Source: Branchinecta lynchi
Lineage: Eukaryota > Arthropoda > Branchiopoda > Anostraca > Branchinectidae
Direction: 5' to 3'
Length of the DNA stretch: 64,000 nt
NCBI GenBank assembly: GCA_023053575.1
Contig: JAKZAP010000018.1
Location: forward strand, 20,959,458 to 21,023,457
In this document: one piece after another, positions 37,601 through 46,600 of the stretch
Layout: every line of letters begins with the position of its first letter
Numbering within the stretch: position 1 is the stretch's first letter
The notes under the pieces: generated by a model
Database searches by the model: none
Told to the model about the DNA's origin: nothing
What the model saw: the letters and a program-made list of their open reading frames with translations, nothing else
Program-made: the position numbers and the translations under genes

Positions 37601-40600
37601 GGGGAGAAAAGAAGGTTTATAGGAAAAAATAGGTTAAAGAATCGCCCTTACTTTGCCCGATGTGTAGAAAGATGGATGACGATGTGTTCCACTTTATGTG
37701 TGAATGTGAAGGATTGAGTGATTTAAGGGTCGAATTATTTGGGGTGGGAATTACTAAAAAAATTGGAAGTACAAATATGGGGATATCCGTAAGGTGGCTA
37801 GAATCCTCCGCGTTGGTTTGTCCCATAAATAGCGATTTTTGCAATTTGGTGCGTTTTTTCTTGTTTTGTTGCCATACCCAAGGCCGTATCCAGGGGTGGG
37901 CGTTAGGGGGTTGACTTCCCCCCCCTTCCCCGAAACATACAAAAATAACGATTTTTATAGGCTTTTCCCTCTGATCTGTGTGTTTTTTGTACTTTTTTGT
38001 CCGACCAGCAGGCAACCCCCCCCCCCCCCAAATAAATTCATTCATTCATATCATGTGAGTTTTCCTGCTTAGAATGAAGCAGGATACGATTCATTCCACA
38101 AGTACTTTTGGCTTTCAATTGGCTTTCAGGTCAGCATAAAAAATCACCTTCACATAAATTTAAGTTTCAGTTAAGTTCAGTTCAGTTTAGTTTGTTTATT
38201 AACAAAAAGCAAATCATACACTGTAAACTAACTACACCCTAAGTAAGCACTGACCGTAACGGGTGACAGTATTCATTCATTTGTCAAGAAAAGAAATACA
38301 AGGAAAAAGAAAAGAAGAAGAGAAGAGAAAAAAGAAAACAAATGTACATTTATAAAACAAAACATAGACCACTATCAGTAGAAAAAGTTAGGATCTTATT
38401 CGATATTTTCCAACAAAAACTTTTAATCTTACTATTGAACTCTGGTGTGCTATTAGCATTTTTCAAGGTATCTATTCAAAACTGTTGACGCAAAGTACGC
38501 ACGGTACCGGTTTAATCCATATTACTTAAAGCAGTATTCAATACTATTTGAATAGCCTACTGTAAACCTAGGATCTGCTTTTAACACTTTATACAGAGCT
38601 TTGTCTGTTTTAAGACTTTTTCCCAGGCTCATTGACTTCTAGCAAGAAATTTACCAATTTCAGATAACCGGTTTTACGTATCAATAGCATGCATGATACG
38701 CAAACACTCGTCGGGAGCATAAAGTGCATGAAAAATAGTAAATAGTGGCGAGTGCAAGGAGGTGTTGTTAGCAGGTATAAAATGTAACATATGAATTTGG
38801 GACTCCGGGCTTAAGAATTACTGAATACAACTAAGCAAGTAGGTAGTATTGGCATTACAGGTAAGACGGGTCCTTTAAGGACAATGTACTATTAATCTCT
38901 ACTTGAGGATTTCGTAAACTTAAAAACTTCAACAAAAGCTGTGAGACAGTTGATGTTCATACCTTTCATGGACACACGAAATTGGAGGGGGGAGGGTGAG
39001 GGGAGGGGAGGGAGAGTAGATTGTAACTTCATGCAAACTTGTCTAAACCTAGGCTACTGGGTGGTAATCCGGAACCAAAGCTGACTGCCTGATGAAAAAT
39101 TTGTAGCCTGCGTAGTTGTACGAAAAAGTTGCACGTGTTGATGTGTAATAGTAAAGAATACTATCATTTAATGTGCCTCAGACAGGGCCAATATGAAGCA
39201 GTGGTATCCAGTAGCATCGTGCTTGCTATAGTAGCATCCAGTCTTACTAATAGTAGCATGCAGTAGAACGCAGCAACACGGTAGTCATTATATAGAAGCA
39301 TGTAGTAGCATCAGTTCGTACAACTTCATACTACCGTTTTTAAATACATTTTTCATCGGGTGCGAATCATAACCTCGTTTTTAAATGACATAGTGCCGCC
39401 GCATCGCTGCTGCAGCCCTTTTTTGCTCTTGCACAAGATGCGTTTTTGGATTCAATGCAGGGAATATGGAATGGATTTGAGGCTAAATGCGTCGAAAATG
39501 TGTTCGAGAATCCCTGAAATGTATTCAAGGATTCCTTAAATGTTTTCGAGGAATCGATGTTTGCATTCGAGAAACGACGAAAAGTAATCGAGGCTCGCAT
39601 TTGGCGGCGATAAGCGGATATGTCAACTGAGACTTATTCGAGCGACATTTCGGCCGTTCTTGGCAAGGTCTAAACTAAGTTGTATCGGAATTCAATACAA
39701 GCGGACCGTCACACCAATTTTATCTATTTCACCTTAGAAAACAAAAAAATCGTAGTTTCTTCCTATCGGTGAATATATATTTTAATATATATATTTAGAG
39801 AGCCGATCGGTCAGCGAGGGGCCGGTCGCGTTTACATTTATAAAACGACCTAGGGTCAATCAAATCCTACGTTGGGTCCTGAATCACTCGTCGTATGGAA
39901 TTCCGATACAATTTAATCGACACCCTTGACAATCGTCCTCGTCAGGTTTTAGCTCGAACAAGCTAGAACGACAAGGTCCTACTAAACTGTCAGAAGTTTC
40001 ATTCAGACCCGATGAAAAATTTGTAGCCTACGTAGTAGTATGGTAGTAGTACGAAAACATTGCATGTAATACTACAGAATAGCAAAGAATACTATCATTT
40101 AATGTGCCTCAGACTGGTCCAATCTTATGTAGTAGTATTCAGTAGCATCCTGTCTTGCCAATACTAGCATCCGGTCTTGCTAATAGTAGCATATAGTAGC
40201 ATGCAGTAACACGGTAGCCTTGAAGTAGAAGCATGTAGTAGCATCGTTAGTGCAACTCTTTCGTACTACTTCATAGTACAATTTTGGGATAAACTTTTCA
40301 TCGGGGATAACACAAGGATGCGCAGTTTACAACAGACAAGACTTGGGATGTAATCTGTTGTGACTTTGAAAAAATTATGCGTCAAATGTTATGCTTAACA
40401 AGTGTTACCAGGTAGACGAAAAAGCATCTGCTGATTTTTTCTGTTTGTCGTCCTGATGGACGCTTTTTCGGCTCATGTTGGTAATGGTTGTTATGCACAA
40501 TATTTAATGCATAAAATTAAATCACAACAGATGACAGATGAATTATCTTTTGTATACAATTAATGTTAATATGGACGAGAACCAGTTGACGGTTGTATCG

Positions 40601-43600
40601 GTTTTAAACTGAACTGAATTGAACATTCCAAGTGTTGTCTGCTGAAACCGCACATCCTTCTGTCATCTGTTATGAAACTTCTGACACTGTAACAGCTAGA
40701 TTTAATATGTTTTGGAAAGTTACTTCTCAGGGATTACTTGAGATGAAAGGTATACTGATGCAATTTAATTTTAGACACTTCATACATTTTTTCTTCATAC
40801 ACAAGAACTGACTCAAAACGGATGTTAGCTAGGATTTTTTTCAGCGATGTATGATTCCTAGAGTGTGTTCCACCCTTCTAACAATAGTTACTATTAGTTA
40901 CTATTTCCACTCCATCCTCACGAAACGTTACTACGCTGACCGTTCCAACCTTCTCGAAATAGTAACTAATAGCTACTATTTGCTTACCATGCTCGGGAGC
41001 TTAGTAAGCGTAGTAAATACGAATCTCTGTAGCGTCATTGGTCGGATTTGCACGTGGCATGATATCATTTCATTTCATTTAATTTATTTGTATCCGCCGT
41101 ATACGACGAGTGTAAAATATATAAAGTAAATAAACTATAACAAATATTCTTTGAGCCCAAGCTGACTTTGAAACATTTATTCAAACAATGGTTACAGCGG
41201 ATACGTTGTCACGTCAGCTATGATTCTTCATCAGCGCTATTTCGGCCCTTCTTGGCAAGGGTACTCGTCAGGCTGTCAATCACAGTTAAACCAGAGGATT
41301 GACAGCCTGACGAGGACCCTTGCCAAGAAGGGCCGAAATAGCGCTGATGAAGAATCATAGCTGACGTATCCGTTGTAAACATGAATAAACTATAACAGGT
41401 TTAAACACTATACATCCCTGCTGGAAAATAGAAAAATCGTTCCAGCCTTGACGGCAAAAAGCCTAAATTCGTGATGTCATGCGTAGGAACTACGGTAAGT
41501 AGGGTGGAACACGCTCCCGGATAGCCTGCGCTGAAGGAGTATTTCACCTTCATTTTATATCAGGTTCGCTCGTATAGCTACAGCCTGACGAGGAACCCTT
41601 CCAACAAAGGCCGTCAGCTCCCTGGGATAACCTCCACTTACTTGTCTGTGTAGCACCATCGACCAAGTGCAACTTTTCCCGGACACCATCTTGTACTGAA
41701 CCCTATTCGGTCCACATAAAGGTTATCAAATTAGTATGTTACATCCCTCTGAATGAACGAATGAAGGATTTATGAGAGAGGGAGAGAGACGGGTTTAATG
41801 CAAACAACCGGCAGTGAGACACTGAAAGGGTTGTAAAAAAAGGGTCCCTGAGGCACGCCACAATAGACTCTGTTTTCTTCCGATAAGATGTCTTTCCCAT
41901 CTTCGGTTCCAAACCTGACATAATGTTTTCTTTCTGAAAGGAAGCTTCTTAACCAGGTAATGATGTGACGTGGTAGTTCGAGTTCTCTAAGTTTTTCGAG
42001 TAGAAGGGTATGGTCGACCAGATCAAAAGCTTTAGCCAAGTCAATTGCGACAATCGCTGCAGCTCTCCCCTTCTTGTCCGTCAAACGTAGAACGTTGTCG
42101 GTCAAGTCGATCACGTAATGAGATGTCGAAACACGTTTCTGGTTACCAAATTTCATCTACTATGTACTGTTCTAACATTTTTGAGAGGATAGGGGTAAGA
42201 GATATGGGTCGAAAATTGCCGGGCTCCTTTGGGTTATCAGTGCGTTTATCAAAGCACTGCCCAAGGGCGTAAGAGCAGTAGAGAAGGACAAAGAAATACA
42301 AAGTAATCGCAAAACACTCAACAAATATTTTCCATAAAGGTTTACTAATTTGGAATCACATTGATGGGATCGTGAACAGGCAAGTTTCCAATCGGTGAAC
42401 ACAAATCAGAGAAGAGGGCTTCAAGAGTCAACAACGGGTCGGAAATTAACAAACGTCTAATTAGGTAGCGGTTCGGCGTGCGCCGTGGCAGGTAGAGAAG
42501 AAATCTCAGATATCTGAAGTATGTCCAGCGTGTGAACTACACCCACACTGTAAAAAGTTTCTCCGAGTAAGTAAGTAAGTAACCTAATTATTTGTAACCC
42601 GCCATTTTGGAAGAGCGGAGTAAATGAAGAAAATAAATAAAATAATGAAAAACACAGAAAAAGACAAGGATTAAAGTTAACTGCAGTATTTGCTACTGGG
42701 ATTAATTCTCTACCGAGTTAAGATTAATCCAAATTAGAGATAAGATTATCTTTTTAGAGACAAGATAAATCCCAGTATGAAATACTACAAGATTTTTTTG
42801 TATAGTGCATACACCCATCAAAAGCAAACTCACATATTTGATGAATACTTGGCCGACGTTGGTACTTTCACTCCAGGAACTGGCCGTATTTTTCAGGTCT
42901 CGAAGCAGCATTTCATGGACGTCGATGATTGGTGGAAGATTTCCGAAAATTATCCGGACTTCCGTCCCATCTAAGAGAGGGCCTCCGGGTTGGTTTTCCA
43001 TCTCCAATGGCATCCGAAAAACCTATGAAACACAGGGTAAGTTGTAACAACGAGATTCTTCAACAGGATCCCCAAACCTTGGAAAAGCTTACCAGTAGAA
43101 GTGGTAGGTTAGACTATCGTCCAAATGTTGAAGCGTTCTATTGTAGTCCCTACAATAGAACAATAATATATTACAATGATTCTCATTCATTTTTATTTTT
43201 TAAACTATCCTAAAAAGTGAAGGAGAAAAGTTGAAGGAAAAAGTCGCCTTAAATTAAGATTGCCGAAAAATAAGCCAGTGCTAATGGGATAATGCAGGAT
43301 TGATTTCAAATTCAATCTCCGTGTCTTGATTAATTTTCGGTTGTCGTGCAAGCAGCACACATTCTGAACGTCATTACTAGAGCCTCGAATCAAAAAATGA
43401 AAATCGCTAAGATGGGTCAAAATGTTTCAGTGTAGCCTGTTCAAATACCAGATGTGCAAATAAACTGCCTTTTCAGTTATACTTTAAGGTTTCATGAAAT
43501 ACAACTGCTAACAGGAGGCGTGCTAAAAAAAACTGTCGATAAACAAAAATGTGGAAATATGGAAAAAAAAGTTTGCAAATTATCCTACGTTATTTATGGT

Positions 43601-46600
43601 ATGCAGGACTCCAACGTAGTTTGTTTCCGTTTGTAATAACTCCATGAAGACCTTCTCCCTCGATGACATATCTTTCATTTCCATTGCGAACAGCCCAGTT
43701 TTGTCCTTGATTTCCACATCTATAAGAAAATCGCTGTTAACACACCCAGATCGAAACTCATGCACAAGTCACAGTAGAAACATGTCTTCCAATATTTTGA
43801 CATACATGGCACCTTTGAAACTCTCCAGCCGTTTCAGCCTAACTCGGCCCCCTCGGTTTTGATGAAAAACAGAACTAACTATATTTGACGGTGCCAAACG
43901 GTTAAGTCAGCTACATTTTGTTAGAACTATATTTCGGACCTTCTTGGCAAGGGTCCTCTTCAGGCTCAAGCCCCTCTAGCTGGAAAATGAACTTCTAAAT
44001 AAGTCAGCTTGGGCTGAAGGAATAACTATCGCCAAAACAGAACTAACTGGTATAGCCGGTATTGCCGTATTTGTGACCAATCGAACGCAACAGATGAGAG
44101 TCTTAGCCGCCTCGAAAAGACTCATACACACGACTAATGCAAACATTGGCGTTATACCAGGTGAGTAAAAGTGATATAGGAAGTTCAATAACTTGGAATC
44201 GATTTAAGGTTTAACGGACCTGTCCTACCTATAATACTAATGCAACCTATTTCCCTAATCACTCCATATGTTTCTAAACCCGGAGACCGCAATTTCATGC
44301 GGTAAATTCTAACCCCTATGAACCAAGCAGATTTGCTCACTTGCCGTGTTTTGCTACTTTCGATGTGTCATACTGTCGACGCTTGTCCGCGAGAAACTTT
44401 TCCATCAGGTAAACCGGTTATGTAAATTGTTTCCCTGTTTCCGCTGTAAGTCAACGGGTCTTAGAAACGGCTTAGAACAGCCAAAACCATTGGTTGTTTG
44501 TTGAAAGTAAAGCCTAGTTTTAAAGTATTCAAATATTTTAAAATACTACAGTGAAGCAGTAATAAAGGTCAGTAGGTCCTTTACAGGTAAAGCCAATTAA
44601 TCTTATTACTAATCCGACCTACTTTCTCAATCCTTTTGTCCATTCTTTTTCACGAGATATCGAATTTTCAACCTATACATTCTATCACTATTTTGAACTA
44701 CAATAAACTGTGTGCTGGCTGTGTTTGGCTGTTTTGGATAAATATTAGGCTCGCGATTATCAATTACAGGAAGAATGTGTTTGAAAATGTGTTTTGCAGC
44801 TACATTTCCTCTTTCTTTGAATCCTCGAACTGCCATCTCTAATCCCCGCAATGAATCCACAGTTTCATCTTAGCTCTGCGATTAAAGTCTCTAATCCTCT
44901 CGGGCACCCGTACCATTAATCAGAAATCCATCCGGCTATGACGAAGACCTTTGCTTTAAGAACCTGCTGTACTTGCTCACTGTGTGTTTCTAATCGTTGC
45001 ATCAATTCCCTTTGCTGAGATTTCAAGTTTCGGATGTAACGCCATTACACCGATTTTTATAGCGGTCATGTCTGACTGCATTCGAAGCGGATCAGGCTCC
45101 CAGCTATTGCTTACGGGGGGCTCACCGGTCAAGCAGACCGGTTATGAAATTGTATCCCCGATCCTCATCTAGAGGTGTATTCTCGCCGTTCCCGAGGACT
45201 CCAACTTCGCATTGGCCAAGCAAGCGGAGCCTTCAACCGCTTGAGACCCGTCTGGAGATCCAGGAAATACTCCACAAAGCTGAAGCTGCGCCTGCTGAAC
45301 ATTCTGCTGTGTCACAGTGAATGTTGGAAGCTCAACATGCAGCAGGAGAAGAGGATTCTTGCCTTCGAGACGAATTGTCTCCGGAGAATCCTCAACATAA
45401 CTTGGCAGCAGCGAGTATCGAACCAGGAGGTACGCCGTCTCACTGGTCAGCCGCTGATAACAGACGTTATCCGAAAAAGAAGATGGCGATACTTGGGCCA
45501 CGTCCTTCGCATGGACGAATCCAGGTTGCCAAACAACATCTTCCATTGGCAACCAAAAGGAAGACGTCGAAGGGGACGACCGAGAAATACGATCCGTCGC
45601 ACCTACCAGAGGGACCTTGCAAACGTCCACGCAAGTCTGCAACCTGAGTGGGAAGATGTCCTGGCGGCAGCCCACCAGAGGGAAGACTGGCGCCTATTCG
45701 TGGATGCCCTGGGTGCCTCTGGTGGCACAGGAGGATCTAAGGTCTAAGGTAAGGTCCCGAGGACTCCACTTGAGGAGTCCCCGCGTTTTTGTTTATCCCG
45801 GGCACTCACTCCCTGTATTCTCGCGAGTTCCCACGGACAGGGAATGCTCCGCAATGTTAAATTAATAAGAACAATCAGAATAAACAAAACCAAAAATAAA
45901 GTAGATCCAGACTAATATGGTCTACTACGTATTTTTTTTTTTCGAACAAAATCCATTTTCGAAGCATTCCCCGTTTTTTTGCTGTTTCTGTACGCCCAGT
46001 CCGCGCTGAGTGACTCCCTCTATTATCGCCGTTCCCTTCAATTCCCCGATGAGTCATCGGAAACGGCGAGAATCCTATGCTACAGGGGTCACGCCGCTAA
46101 AATGGCCGCGATGATTCTGTAAGTTTTGAACGACATAGCAAATTCTTACAGTAGTCAGGTACGTTACATTGTTGGAACAGAAATTCCGTATCTACCACGA
46201 CATGTGTTTTAAGTGTACTACACCGGATGAAAAACTTGTAGCCTACGTAGTCGTATGATAGTTGTACGAAAAAGCTGCATGTATTGATATGTAATAGTAA
46301 AGAACACTATCATTTGATGTGCCTCAGACTGGGCCAATCTTAAGCGGTAGTATCCAGTAGCATCCTGTCTTTATAGTAGCACCCAGTCTTGCTAATAGTA
46401 GCATGTAGTAGAATGCAGTAACACGGTGCCTCGACATCGAAGCATATAGTAGCATCAGTTCGTAGTGCACGCTACTTTTTCATGCAACTTCATACTAATA
46501 TTTGAGATACATTTTTCGTCGGGGGGGGGGGTAAGCTCCTCCGTGCTCCAGAAGCATCAAACATAGACTGCAGGACAGTTTTTCGGGCAACCTACAAGGA

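Larger units (their letters stand above)
37408..42833 (-). other. ECT2 intron between exons c and d (5.4 kb)
   Basis: Bounded by TAT|GTGAGT and TTTTAG. Contains LINE tails, F, D (two copies), K with nested C, and a reverse-transcriptase fragment. Confidence 0.85.
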
